DNA of 64,000 bases from Anaerolineales bacterium (GTDB lineage: Bacteria; Chloroflexota; Anaerolineae; Anaerolineales; Villigracilaceae). Shown piece after piece: positions 1-8,676 of the stretch (position 1 is its first letter; each line of letters begins with the position of its first letter). The notes under the pieces were generated by a model. It was given only the letters and a program-made list of their open reading frames with translations. It was not told the DNA's origin and did not search any database. Where the stretch lies: assembly GCA_030583905.1 (NCBI GenBank), contig CP129481.1, forward strand, positions 3,626,136 through 3,690,135. The letters are read 5' to 3'. The translations under genes and the position numbers were made by a program.

Positions 1-827
1 TGGATTTGTCTCAAGTCAATGGCACAGGGCTGAACGGACGGATCACGAAGAATGATATGCTAAGTTATGTCGAAAGTCAAAAGTCGAACGTCAAAGGTTC
101 AGGATCTGCAACCTTCCAACCTGCCAACCTGACACCTGAAACTGGAACACTTGGCACATTAATCAAACACACCACCATGCGGAAATCCATCGCCGCGCAC
201 ATGGTCGAATCCAAGCATACCTCGCCGCATGTGTTGACCGTCATGGAAGCGGATATGGCACGCGTGGCAAAGCATCGCGCCACGAACAAAGCCGCCTTCG
301 AGCGTGACGGCGTAAACCTGACCTTCACCGCTTACTTCATGATGGCAATCGTGGCGGGATTGAAAGCTTATCCACAAACCAACTCGTCATGGACGAATGA
401 AGGCTTGCTCGTCCACAAGAACATCAACTTGGGAATGGCGGTCTCACTTGGAGAAGATGGCTTGATCGTACCGGTCATCAAGAAAGCGGAAGACCTGTCC
501 CTGCTGGCGATGGCGCGTTCGGTCAACGATCTCGCCAATCGCGCCCGCGCAAAGAAACTCCAGCCTGATGAAGTCAAGGGCGGGACGTTCACATTGACCA
601 ATCACGGCGTGAGCGGATCGTTGTTCGCATTTCCAGTGATCAACCAGCCTCAGGCTGGAATCCTCGGCATCGGCGCGATGCAGAAGCGCGTGGTCGTCAT
701 TGATGATGCCATCGCCATCCGCCCGATGGTATACATGTCGTTCGTCTTCGACCACCGTATTCTCGACGGCGCGTCCGCGGATTGGTTTTTAGCCAAGGTG
801 AAAGATACGCTCGAAAATTGGAGTTAA
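1..827 (+). CDS. 2-oxoacid dehydrogenase E2 (dihydrolipoamide acyltransferase), 5'-truncated by window
   Basis: E2 core of a pyruvate or branched-chain 2-oxoacid dehydrogenase complex, which transfers acyl groups from lipoyl to CoA. The frame is open at the left edge, so the lipoyl domain lies outside. The first visible residues (VNGTGLNGRITKNDM) are the end of a peripheral subunit-binding domain. A linker (about codons 20-55) follows, then the catalytic domain, with the active-site signature DHRILDG near the C-terminus. A dihydrolipoyl dehydrogenase gene 870 bp downstream fits the same complex. The linker is encoded by tandem 7-8 bp repeats (see repeat entry). Acyl specificity cannot be told from this part. 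Confidence 0.93.
   Translation, partial: DLSQVNGTGLNGRITKNDMLSYVESQKSNVKGSGSATFQPANLTPETGTLGTLIKHTTMRKSIAAHMVESKHTSPHVLTVMEADMARVAKHRATNKAAFERDGVNLTFTAYFMMAIVAGLKAYPQTNSSWTNEGLLVHKNINLGMAVSLGEDGLIVPVIKKAEDLSLLAMARSVNDLANRARAKKLQPDEVKGGTFTLTNHGVSGSLFAFPVINQPQAGILGIGAMQKRVVVIDDAIAIRPMVYMSFVFDHRILDGASADWFLAKVKDTLENWS
69..140 (+). repeat. Heptamer/octamer repeat tract inside the E2 linker
   Basis: Four tandem heptamers at 69-96 (GTCGAAA, GTCAAAA, GTCGAAC, GTCAAAG) are followed at 110-140 by AACCTTCC, AACCTGCC, AACCTGAC and ACCTGAA. The reading frame stays open and the tract encodes the domain linker (VESQKSNVKGS...). The same words recur in and next to cydDC at 52164-53295. Confidence 0.85.
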
Positions 828-841
828 GTTTCAGGTCCAGT

Positions 842-881
842 AAGAAGCGGCTTTTCATTCCCAGAAAGCCGCTTCTTCTTT
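842..881 (+). terminator. Rho-independent terminator after E2
   Basis: Perfect 13-bp stem (842-854 with 865-877), 10-nt loop and a short T-rich tail, 15 bp after the E2 stop codon. Confidence 0.85.
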
Positions 882-932
882 AACTTGTATTTTAGAACAA
901 ATGTCCGTATAATGATTTCGAGGAGAGTTGCG

Positions 933-1589
933 ATGTCCATACAAACTTCTGAAATCGAATTGAACGTGAACAACAAAAAGGTAAAGGCGTATCTCGCGAA
1001 CGGCGGCGGACCCGGCGTTTTGCTTCTGCATGCGTGGTGGGGGTTGAAACCCGCCTTCAAGGAAATGTGCGATCATATCGCCACACAGGGATATACCGTG
1101 CTCGCGCCCGACATGCGTGATGGTCAGATCGCGACGACCATCGATGAAGCCAAGGCGTTGATGGAGAAAAGCGATGGCGATTTTATTGGTCAGGTCGTGT
1201 TCACCGCGAAAGATCATCTGCGCGAAATAACGACCGGCAAGATCGGCCTGGTCGGTTTTTCGATGGGCGCGGCGTGGGCGTTGATCGTCGCGTCAACCAC
1301 ACCGGATCAGATTGGCGCAACCGTTCTTTTTTACGGCAACGAAGGCGTGGATTACTCAAAGGTCACCGCCAAGGTGATGGGACATTACAGCGATAACGAC
1401 GAATGGGAGCCGAACGAGTTTGTGGAAAATACCTTCGCGGAATTCAAGAAAGCCGGTGTGGACGCGACGCTTCACATCTACACGGGAGTTGCCCATTGGT
1501 TCATGGAATCCGACCGCCCCGAATACGACTCCGCTGCCGCGCAGTTGGCTTGGAGCCGGACGTTTGAGTTCTTAAAGAAAAATCTGTAG
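933..1589 (+). CDS. Dienelactone hydrolase family protein with Ser nucleophile
   Basis: Alpha/beta hydrolase of 218 residues, close to the usual dienelactone hydrolase length. The ATG at 933 follows an AGGAGAG ribosome-binding site at 921-927; a TTG further upstream in the same frame lacks one. Visible features are the strand-loop LLLHAWWG near the N-terminus, the nucleophile elbow GFSMGAA, an Asp in GHYSDNDE and the catalytic His in GVAHWFME. Classical dienelactone hydrolases use Cys in G-x-C-x-G-G, and here that position is Ser. The substrate is therefore open: a lactone, ester or other small acyl compound. It stands alone between two terminators. Confidence 0.85.
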   Translation: MSIQTSEIELNVNNKKVKAYLANGGGPGVLLLHAWWGLKPAFKEMCDHIATQGYTVLAPDMRDGQIATTIDEAKALMEKSDGDFIGQVVFTAKDHLREITTGKIGLVGFSMGAAWALIVASTTPDQIGATVLFYGNEGVDYSKVTAKVMGHYSDNDEWEPNEFVENTFAEFKKAGVDATLHIYTGVAHWFMESDRPEYDSAAAQLAWSRTFEFLKKNL

Positions 1590-1631
1590 GTCACGCTTTT
1601 AGCGTGACATCACGTCACAAACGCGACCTAC
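1586..1631. repeat. Palindromic repeat with GTAGGTCACG word
   Basis: Nested inverted repeats overlap the stop codon: GTCACGCT/AGCGTGAC, enclosed by GTAGGTCACGC (1586-1596) and GCGACCTAC (1623-1631). The same GTAGGTCACG word forms the hairpin at 14793-14819. Confidence 0.6.
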
Positions 1632-1641
1632 GGGATGCGAC

Positions 1642-1677
1642 AAAAAGGTTAAGGGTATAATCACCCTTAACCTTTTT
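1642..1677. terminator. Long hairpin terminator upstream of lpd
   Basis: A 15-bp perfect stem (1642-1656 with 1663-1677) has a 6-nt loop. An A-run on the left arm and a T-run on the right let it act on either strand. A TATAAT hexamer (1656-1661) lies in the loop and could double as a -10 box for lpd, but no good -35 is visible. Confidence 0.75.
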
Positions 1678-1698
1678 ACATTTAGGAGAATATTTCTC

Positions 1699-3099
1699 AT
1701 GGCAGAAAATTTTGATGTCGTTGTGATCGGCGCAGGACCCGCAGGCTACGTTGCCGCGATCCGTGCCGCACAACTGAAACAAAAAGTCGCGATCGTGGAC
1801 AAACAATGGATAGGCGGCGTGTGCTTAAACATCGGCTGTATCCCGTCCAAGTCCCTGCTCAAGAATGCGGAAGTGGCGCACACCCTGCGCGAACGCGGCA
1901 AGGACTTTGGCTTCTCGTTCGAGAACTTGAAGTTGGATTACAGCGTGGCGGTCAAACGCTCGCGCCAGAACTCGGATCGCCTCACCAAAGGCGTCGGCTT
2001 TCTGATGAAGAAGAACAACATCGCTGTCTTCATGGGCGAAGCGAAGTTCAAAGCGAAGGACACGCTCAATGTGACCGACAAGGAGGGCAAGGTCACTGAG
2101 CTGAAGGCGAAGAACATCATCGTCGCCACGGGCGCGAGCGCGATGGTCCCGCCCGCCTGGAAAGTGGACGGCGAGAAGGTCGTCACCTACTGGGAGGCGA
2201 TCCTGCAAACGACATTACCCAAGTCTGTGGTGGTGATCGGTTCCGGCGCCATCGGCGTGGAATTTTCCACCATCTGGAATGCCTATGGCGTGGATGTGAC
2301 CATCGTCGAGATGCTGCCGCGCGTGGTTCCGCTTGAAGATGAAGAGGTTTCAAAGGAACTCGAAAAGGAATTCAAGAAGCGCAAGATCAACATCCTGACC
2401 GGACACAAGGTCGAATCGGTTGAAGCGACGGCGACGGGCGTGAAGGTCAAAGTGTCGGCGGAAGGAAAAGAAACGGTGCTCGAAGCAGACCAGGCGTTGG
2501 TCGCGATCGGGTTCCGTCCCAATTCCAAAGGCTTGGGCTTGGAAGAGGTCGGTGTACAGATCAGCGAGCGCGGATTTGTCGAAGTCGATGAAAAGATGCA
2601 GACCAATGTCCCCGGCATTTGGGCGGTCGGCGATGTGACCGGCAAACTGATGCTGGCACATGTTGGCTCGGCGATGGGAATTGTCGCGGCGGAACACATC
2701 GGCGGGCATGAAACGGTCACGCTTGATTACGAAATGATGCCGCGTGCCACGTATTCCTACCCGCAGGTGGCATCGTTCGGTCTGACCGAAGCGCAGGCGA
2801 AGGAACGCGGCTACGAGGTCAAGATCGGGCGCTTCCCCTTCCAGCCGAACGGCAAGGCGCTCGGACTTGGCGATTACGCGGGCTTTGTCAAGATCGTTGT
2901 GGATGCGAAGTACGGCGAGATCCTTGGCGCGCACATGATCGGTCCCGAAGTGACCGAATTACTGCCCGAACTGACGCTGGCTCGCATGATGGAATTGACC
3001 CCGCACGAGATCGCGCGCAACGTGCATGCGCACCCGACACTCTCCGAAGCCATCATGGAAGCGGCGCACGGCGCAAGCGGTTCACCGATCCATATCTAA
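1699..3099 (+). CDS. lpdA: Dihydrolipoyl dehydrogenase (E3)
   Basis: FAD/NAD-dependent disulfide oxidoreductase of 466 residues that re-oxidises dihydrolipoamide of 2-oxoacid dehydrogenase complexes. Features in order: FAD-binding GAGPAGYVAA at the N-terminus, redox-active disulfide GGVCLNIGCIPSK (about residues 38-50), NAD-binding GSGAIGVEF (about 180), the ATG-like AVGDVTG motif (about 310), and the interface His-Glu pair in HAHPTLSE near the C-terminus. An AGGAG site precedes the ATG by 10 nt. The nearby E2 gene suggests the same complex, although a terminator separates them. Confidence 0.97.
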   Translation: MAENFDVVVIGAGPAGYVAAIRAAQLKQKVAIVDKQWIGGVCLNIGCIPSKSLLKNAEVAHTLRERGKDFGFSFENLKLDYSVAVKRSRQNSDRLTKGVGFLMKKNNIAVFMGEAKFKAKDTLNVTDKEGKVTELKAKNIIVATGASAMVPPAWKVDGEKVVTYWEAILQTTLPKSVVVIGSGAIGVEFSTIWNAYGVDVTIVEMLPRVVPLEDEEVSKELEKEFKKRKINILTGHKVESVEATATGVKVKVSAEGKETVLEADQALVAIGFRPNSKGLGLEEVGVQISERGFVEVDEKMQTNVPGIWAVGDVTGKLMLAHVGSAMGIVAAEHIGGHETVTLDYEMMPRATYSYPQVASFGLTEAQAKERGYEVKIGRFPFQPNGKALGLGDYAGFVKIVVDAKYGEILGAHMIGPEVTELLPELTLARMMELTPHEIARNVHAHPTLSEAIMEAAHGASGSPIHI

Positions 3100-3109
3100 T
3101 CCAACCATC

Positions 3110-3146
3110 AGATTCCGAGACGAAAACGCCTCGGAATCTTTTTTTC
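3110..3146 (+). terminator. Rho-independent terminator after lpdA
   Basis: Stem AGATTCCGAG (3110-3119) with CTCGGAATCT (3130-3139), then seven T residues. Confidence 0.9.
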
Positions 3147-3233
3147 TCTTGATTATTTGTCTAGTCAACTTGAAATTTATAACAAACTGTGCTATTAACA
3201 GTCGAATCTATTCCATCAAGAAGGTTGCAGGAT

Positions 3234-4064
3234 ATGCATCGAGAACGAGTATCAGAAAACGTCTATTGGTTTCAAAGTGAGATCTACGCGCAAGTCACAG
3301 CTGGCGTGGTCGTCGGTCCGCAATGGGCAGTCGTCATCGACACCCTGGCGCTTCCCGAAGAGACGCTTGGCATGCGCGAATTCATCGAGCACGAACTGGG
3401 CGTACAGGTTCAGTATGTCATCAACACCCACTATCACGCCGACCACTCCTGGGGAAATTGTTTCTTCCCCGGCGCAACCGTCATTAGCCATGCAAATTGC
3501 CGCGACTATCTCATCGATAACGGGATCCCATCCTTGGATGACGCCCGCAAACAGAATCCTAATCTGCGACAGGTAAAGATCGTTCTTCCCCACCTGACAT
3601 TTGATTCCGGTGAAATGGCTCTTCGCGTCGGGAAGAAGAATCTCATCATCTCCCCCTCCTTCGGTCACAGCAACGATGGCATCTCCGTGCTGGTCGAGGA
3701 AGACCGCGTCCTGTTCGCGGGTGACGCCTTCATGCCTCTCCCCTACATCGTGGATGGCGACATCGATGACCTGCTCGCCTCGGTAAAAAAGATCGGGAAG
3801 ATGGGGCTGGAAAACATCATCCAGGGTCATGGCGATATCATCCTGCGCGGCGAGATCGATGCGGCGGTCAAGGAAAACCTGAACTACCTGACGAACATCA
3901 AAAAGGCGGTCAAATCCGCTGGCAAGCGCAAGAATGCGGAAGAACAGCTCGAAGCGATCACCATTGAAGATTGCGGAAAGAGCCGCGTCTATCTGGGGGG
4001 CTTGGCAGAGACCCTGCACCGAAGGAATCTGCGCGCACTTCACCGCCAGATGCACGGCGAATAA
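3234..4064 (+). CDS. MBL-fold metallo-hydrolase
   Basis: Metallo-beta-lactamase-fold protein of 276 residues, starting at the ATG at 3234 with AGAAGG about 9 nt upstream; a GTG at 3189 in the same frame is less likely. Metal ligands are visible: HYHADH (HxHxDH), a later GHS, the bridging Asp in FAGDAF, and a C-terminal GHG. The C-terminal 70 residues are basic and helical. The family covers glyoxalase II-like, lactonase and other hydrolases, and nothing here picks the substrate. Confidence 0.85.
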   Translation: MHRERVSENVYWFQSEIYAQVTAGVVVGPQWAVVIDTLALPEETLGMREFIEHELGVQVQYVINTHYHADHSWGNCFFPGATVISHANCRDYLIDNGIPSLDDARKQNPNLRQVKIVLPHLTFDSGEMALRVGKKNLIISPSFGHSNDGISVLVEEDRVLFAGDAFMPLPYIVDGDIDDLLASVKKIGKMGLENIIQGHGDIILRGEIDAAVKENLNYLTNIKKAVKSAGKRKNAEEQLEAITIEDCGKSRVYLGGLAETLHRRNLRALHRQMHGE

Positions 4065-4087
4065 GGAAATTTTATATATGAAATGAC

Positions 4088-4126
4088 CAAAATGTTGCAG
4101 AGCGTATGGATGCCTGCAACATTTTG
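4088..4126 (+). terminator. Hairpin between MBL and antiporter genes
   Basis: A 13-bp perfect stem (4088-4100 with 4114-4126) with a 13-nt loop. The T-run is short (TTTTG), so termination may be partial. Confidence 0.6.
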
Positions 4127-4170
4127 TGTTAGACGCACTTCATCAAACACACATCAAGGAAAATCTTAAA

Positions 4171-5280
4171 ATGTCAATTTTGACTGTGGCAACTTTTGTA
4201 GCAGGTCTTGTAATCCTCATTTTGGGGGCAGAGTGGCTGGTGCGCGGCGCTTCGCGCATTGCCGCGTGGGCGGGAATTTCGCCGCTTGTGATCGGTTTGA
4301 CCGTCGTGGCATTTGGAACCAGCGCTCCCGAACTGGCAATCAACGTCCAGTCCACACTGGCAGGGGAGCCCGATATCGCAATAGGCAATGTGGTCGGCAG
4401 CAATATTGCCAATATCTTGCTTATCCTGGGTCTTTCCGCTGCGATTGCCGCACCGCTGATGGTGCAACAGCAGGTGGTACGGCAGGACGTGCCCATCATG
4501 ATCGGCGCGTCCATCGTCACCTATTTTTTTGCGCGCGACGGTTTGATCAGCACTCTTGAAGGCTTCATTCTGTTCTTCGCCCTGCTATTCTACGTCTGGT
4601 TCCTCGTCCGGCAGAGTCGCAAAGAAAGCCGTGAAGTGGAACAGGAGTACGAACAGGAATATGCGCGGCATGAGGTCAAAAGCCTGCGAAACTGGCTTAT
4701 CAACATCGGGCTGGTCGTGGTGGGTTTGATCCTGCTGGTGATTGGTGCGCAATGGATGGTGGACAGCGCCGTGATGGTTGCCGTTTGGCTGGGTGTCAGT
4801 GAACTGGTCATCGGCTTGACTGTCGTGGCAGTCGGCACATCCCTGCCGGAACTAGCTACGTCGGTCACTGCCGCGATCAAGGGCGAGCGCGATATCGCCG
4901 TTGGCAATGTGGTTGGCAGCAACATCTTCAATCTGATGTCCGTTCTGGGATTGAGCGCGATCATTGTTCCGGTCGGCATTCCTGTCTCCAACGCCGCGAT
5001 CAACTTCGACATCCCGGTCATGATCGCCATCTCGCTGGCGTCCCTGCCCGTCTTTTTCACTGCCGGAAAGATCTTCCGTCTGGAGGGGATCGGGTTTGTC
5101 GCATATTACATCGCCTATACCGCCTATCTTGTGCTGAATGCAACCAATCACGCATCCCTGCCAATGTTCAGCAACGTCATGCTTTGGTTCGCCATACCGA
5201 TCACGGCGCTGACCTTGTTGATTTCACTTTGGTACGAGTTTTTCGTGCGTCGAAAGCAAAATAACACCGCATCCTCATGA
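4171..5280 (+). CDS. CaCA-family calcium/cation antiporter (YrbG-like)
   Basis: Integral membrane Ca2+/Na+ (or H+) exchanger of 369 residues. The ATG at 4171 has an AAGGA site 10 nt upstream; the frame extends further up without one. The two inverted alpha-repeats are clear. Repeat 1 has FGTSAPELAIN and GNVVGSNIANILL. Repeat 2 has VGTSLPELATS and GNVVGSNIFNLM. A charged Glu/Arg-rich cytoplasmic loop lies between the halves (about residues 150-175). Ten or so hydrophobic segments agree with the family. It sits just before the Mrp operon, but a promoter-like region separates them. Confidence 0.92.
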   Translation: MSILTVATFVAGLVILILGAEWLVRGASRIAAWAGISPLVIGLTVVAFGTSAPELAINVQSTLAGEPDIAIGNVVGSNIANILLILGLSAAIAAPLMVQQQVVRQDVPIMIGASIVTYFFARDGLISTLEGFILFFALLFYVWFLVRQSRKESREVEQEYEQEYARHEVKSLRNWLINIGLVVVGLILLVIGAQWMVDSAVMVAVWLGVSELVIGLTVVAVGTSLPELATSVTAAIKGERDIAVGNVVGSNIFNLMSVLGLSAIIVPVGIPVSNAAINFDIPVMIAISLASLPVFFTAGKIFRLEGIGFVAYYIAYTAYLVLNATNHASLPMFSNVMLWFAIPITALTLLISLWYEFFVRRKQNNTASS

Positions 5281-5336
5281 GATTTTGTTTGAAATTTATA
5301 AAATCGTCCGATTCACGGTTAATTTTTATGATTTTT

Positions 5337-5345
5337 TGCTAAAAT
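5337..5345 (+). promoter_or_regulatory. Extended -10 promoter of the mrp operon (probable leaderless start)
   Basis: TGCTAAAAT (5337-5345) is an extended -10 element. Only 7 nt separate it from the mrpA ATG, and no Shine-Dalgarno is present. Transcription would start at or next to the A of ATG. No convincing -35 is visible. Confidence 0.55.
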
Positions 5346-5352
5346 ATTTCCC

Positions 5353-8271
5353 ATGCCAGAATTGCTCATCCCCCTCCTGCTGCTCCCTGTTGGAATACTT
5401 CTCACCCTAACACTACGCCGCGCCCCACTGACCAATCCGCAAGCAGGCTGGCTGTTTGCCGTCTTTCCATTCGCATCTTTCCTGACCTTGTTGTATTTGA
5501 CATCGCAAACGAACGGTGAGGCGCTGACCTTCTCCGTCCCTTGGGTGCCAGCGCTCGGTATAAATTTTTCGCTTCACTTGGACGGTCTTTCCGCCCTGTT
5601 CGCCCTGCTCATCACCGGCATCGGCACACTGATCGTCATCTACACCGGTTACTATTTCGACGACTCCCACGCGCTGGCTGAAGATCAGCAAACCGGGATC
5701 GAATACCGCTTCCACGCCTACACCCTGCTCTTCATGCTCGCCATGCTCGGCGTGGTCATGGCAGGCGATCTGATCACACTCTTCCTGTTCTGGGAAGGGA
5801 CAAGCATCTCCTCCTTCCTGTTGATCGCCTACAAATTCAAGGATGAAGCCGCCCGCAAAGGCGCATTCAAATCGCTGTTCATCACGGGCGGCGGCGGCAT
5901 TGCCCTGCTGGCAGGTTTTCTCTTCGTCACCTCCATCACCGGCGGTGCGGACTTCGCCACTGTCCTCTCCAACGGCAACCTTCTGCGCGGCAGCGAACTC
6001 TATCCCGTATTCTTCACGCTCATCATTCTAGGCGCATTCACAAAAAGCGCCCAATTCCCGGCTCACATCTGGCTACCGGAAGCCATGTCCGCGCCGACGC
6101 CCGCCAGTGCCTTCCTGCACTCCGCCACCATGGTCAAGGCAGGCATCTATCTGCTCGCCCGCCTTCACCCCGCTCTTGGCGGCACCGACCTGTGGTTCTG
6201 GGTGCTCTCGCTTTTCGGGCTGACCACCATGCTGGTTGGCGCATACCTCGGCGCAAAACAAAACGACCTCAAACCCCTGCTCGCCTATTCGACCGTTTCA
6301 CAACTTGGAGTGCTGGTTGCGCTCATCGGGCAAAACTCCGAGATCGCCTTTAAAGCCCTCGTCATCGGCATCCTCGCGCACGCACTTTACAAATCCGCGC
6401 TGTTCATGTCCGCGGGCATCATCGACCATGAGACCGGCACGCGCGACCTCCGCAAATTGGGCGGCTTGCGAAAACAAATGCCGATCCTGTTCGTGATCGT
6501 CGGGATCGCGGCACTTTCCATGGGCGGACTTCCACCCTTGTTCGGATTCCTCGCCAAAGAGACGCTGCTCGCCTCCGTGACTCACCCGAGCCTGCCAGCC
6601 AGCGTGGACTTTTTCTTCCCGCTGACGACGGTTCTCGCCGGGGCATTCATCCTATTCCAGGCAGGGATTCTCGTCTGGGGCGTTTTCCTCGGCAAACCCG
6701 CCGACCCAAAACATCCCCCGCGCGGTCACGACCCAAAATGGGGCTTCTGGCTGGCTCCTGCCCTGCCTGCATTGCTCTCATTGCTGGTGGGCATCACACC
6801 GGTGGAGCCAAAAGTCCTCGCCAATTTCCTTGCCGATGCCGCCAAGGCTGCTTTTGGTGCGGAAGTCAAAGTTTCGCTTGCCTTGTGGACCGGTATCAAT
6901 GTGCCTCTGATCCTTTCCATCATTGCGGTCACGCTCGGCTCGCTTCTGTTCTGGCAGAGAGAGCGCATCCGCCCGGCGTTGATGCGCTTCCTCCCCAATC
7001 TCACTGCCAACGCGTTATTTGACGGGACCATGTCCGGGTTGGATTCGCTCTCGAGTTGGGCGACCAAATTGCAGGGCGGTAAGCTGCGCATTTATCTGCG
7101 GGTGATCGTTCTCAGCATGGTGGGATTGTTCATCTTGTTTGTACGCATCCCGTCCGCAGATATTTTCCAGGAAGTTCATTGGAATCTGGATGGCTTGAAT
7201 AAACTACGCGCGTTCTCATTGTTCGTCATGACGGTTTCGGCGCTGGCAACCACCCGCGTTCGCCGCGACCTGTACGCGGTGATCGCACTGGGGATCGTGG
7301 GTTTGAGCGTGGCGGTGTGGATGACGCTGGAACCTGCGCCAGATGTGGCATTGGTGCAGGTGGTGGTGGATATTTTCGTGACTGTCGTTCTGATACTGAG
7401 TTTGAACATCATCCCGCGAAAACTTCGCACCCGTGCAAGCGAGATCATCCACAGCAGCCGCGGCAAGCGGCGTGACTGGTTCATCGCCGGGCTGGCAGGC
7501 TTGGTGGTTGCCTTGGCGGCATATACCGCGCTGGAAACCCGCGATGCGCCCTTCAACCGTGCCAGCCGGGTGACACCGTTCTACGCGGAGAACGCCAAAC
7601 CGTTGACCGGAGCAACGGACATCGTCGGCTCGATCGTGGTCGACTTCCGCGCCATGGATACGTTGATCGAGATCCTGGTCTTCGGCATGGCAGGTGTGGC
7701 GATCTTCACCCTGCTGCATTTTGCAGAACCAAAGAACCTTGACCATCAAGAAAAATCAAAACAGCAGCCCGCCGCCAATGCGCCAAAGGGCATCTATGGT
7801 CTACATACTTCGCCGCTGATGCACGTTCTGGCATATATGATGCTGCCTTTATCGTTCATGCTCGCCATCACGCATATGATGTACGGTCATGATCAACCGG
7901 GGGATGGTTTTACCGCCGGGGTGATCATCAGCCTTGGGATCGCGATGTGGTACATCATTTTTGGCTACCACGAAACGCGCCTCAAACTGGCATGGCTGAA
8001 CCGCAACAATATGGTCGTGTACGGGCTGACGCTCGCGATCATCAATGCGCTGGGCGGGCTGGTTTTCGGCGCAGGCTTTTTTGCGCCAGTGAATTACGGC
8101 ATGATGCTGGGACTTCCCCTTCCGGCGGGATTGTACCTGAGCAGTTCGTTCATCTATGAGATCGCCATCTGTCTTACTGTGATGGGCGCGGCTACATTGG
8201 TGATCGATAATCTCGGTCATCCACGCGAGCCTGATCTGGAGACGGAAGAAATGTTGGAGAATCCAGATTAA
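5353..8271 (+). CDS. mrpA: Mrp Na+/H+ antiporter subunit A fused to subunit B
   Basis: Large membrane subunit of the Mrp multi-subunit cation/proton antiporter, 972 residues. The first 450 or so form the ND5/NuoL-like proton-pumping module, with the key stretch TKSAQFPAHIWLPEAM-SAPTPASAFLHSATMVKAG at about residues 230-265. The middle carries the MrpA-specific C-terminal helices. From about residue 815 the sequence is MrpB-like (HVLAYMMLP..., YGHDQPGDGFTAG). MrpA alone is normally about 800 residues and MrpB about 140, so the two are fused; no separate mrpB exists. mrpC begins 23 bp downstream. Confidence 0.93.
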   Translation: MPELLIPLLLLPVGILLTLTLRRAPLTNPQAGWLFAVFPFASFLTLLYLTSQTNGEALTFSVPWVPALGINFSLHLDGLSALFALLITGIGTLIVIYTGYYFDDSHALAEDQQTGIEYRFHAYTLLFMLAMLGVVMAGDLITLFLFWEGTSISSFLLIAYKFKDEAARKGAFKSLFITGGGGIALLAGFLFVTSITGGADFATVLSNGNLLRGSELYPVFFTLIILGAFTKSAQFPAHIWLPEAMSAPTPASAFLHSATMVKAGIYLLARLHPALGGTDLWFWVLSLFGLTTMLVGAYLGAKQNDLKPLLAYSTVSQLGVLVALIGQNSEIAFKALVIGILAHALYKSALFMSAGIIDHETGTRDLRKLGGLRKQMPILFVIVGIAALSMGGLPPLFGFLAKETLLASVTHPSLPASVDFFFPLTTVLAGAFILFQAGILVWGVFLGKPADPKHPPRGHDPKWGFWLAPALPALLSLLVGITPVEPKVLANFLADAAKAAFGAEVKVSLALWTGINVPLILSIIAVTLGSLLFWQRERIRPALMRFLPNLTANALFDGTMSGLDSLSSWATKLQGGKLRIYLRVIVLSMVGLFILFVRIPSADIFQEVHWNLDGLNKLRAFSLFVMTVSALATTRVRRDLYAVIALGIVGLSVAVWMTLEPAPDVALVQVVVDIFVTVVLILSLNIIPRKLRTRASEIIHSSRGKRRDWFIAGLAGLVVALAAYTALETRDAPFNRASRVTPFYAENAKPLTGATDIVGSIVVDFRAMDTLIEILVFGMAGVAIFTLLHFAEPKNLDHQEKSKQQPAANAPKGIYGLHTSPLMHVLAYMMLPLSFMLAITHMMYGHDQPGDGFTAGVIISLGIAMWYIIFGYHETRLKLAWLNRNNMVVYGLTLAIINALGGLVFGAGFFAPVNYGMMLGLPLPAGLYLSSSFIYEIAICLTVMGAATLVIDNLGHPREPDLETEEMLENPD

Positions 8272-8294
8272 TCTGAAACGGATATGAGCAACGT

Positions 8295-8639
8295 ATGAAC
8301 ATTTTGACAGCCCTCGCCATCGGCATTCTTTTTGCCACTGGAATTTACCAGATGCTGCGCCGCAATGTCTTACGCGCCGCGATCGGATTGGTTTTGATCT
8401 CGAACGCCATCAACCTGTTCCTGTTCACAGCCGGCGCGTACAACGGCAATGTGGCAGCGTATACCCAGCTATACCTTGACCCTAAAAATCAGATTAGTGA
8501 TCCACTGCCGCAAGCCCTTGTCCTGACAGCGATCGTTATCAGCGCCGGCGGATTCGCGCTCGTACTCAGCCTGCTGTATGTGATCGCGATGCGCTACAAG
8601 ACCAGCGACAGCGATGAAGTAAAAGGACTTAAAAACTAG
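8295..8639 (+). CDS. mrpC: Mrp antiporter subunit C (NuoK-like)
   Basis: 114-residue membrane protein with three hydrophobic segments and the family motif GLVLISNAINLFLF in the second helix. It is homologous to NuoK/ND4L and part of the Mrp membrane complex. It starts 23 bp after the mrpAB fusion in the usual A(B)-C-D-E-F-G order. Confidence 0.94.
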   Translation: MNILTALAIGILFATGIYQMLRRNVLRAAIGLVLISNAINLFLFTAGAYNGNVAAYTQLYLDPKNQISDPLPQALVLTAIVISAGGFALVLSLLYVIAMRYKTSDSDEVKGLKN

Positions 8640-8676
8640 TACATTCTCTCAAAAGAGAACGACTAAAGAAATCATC

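Noticed and set aside
1656..1661. TATAAT as the lpdA promoter
   Set aside because: It lies in the loop of a strong terminator and no matching -35 is visible, so it was not listed as a promoter.
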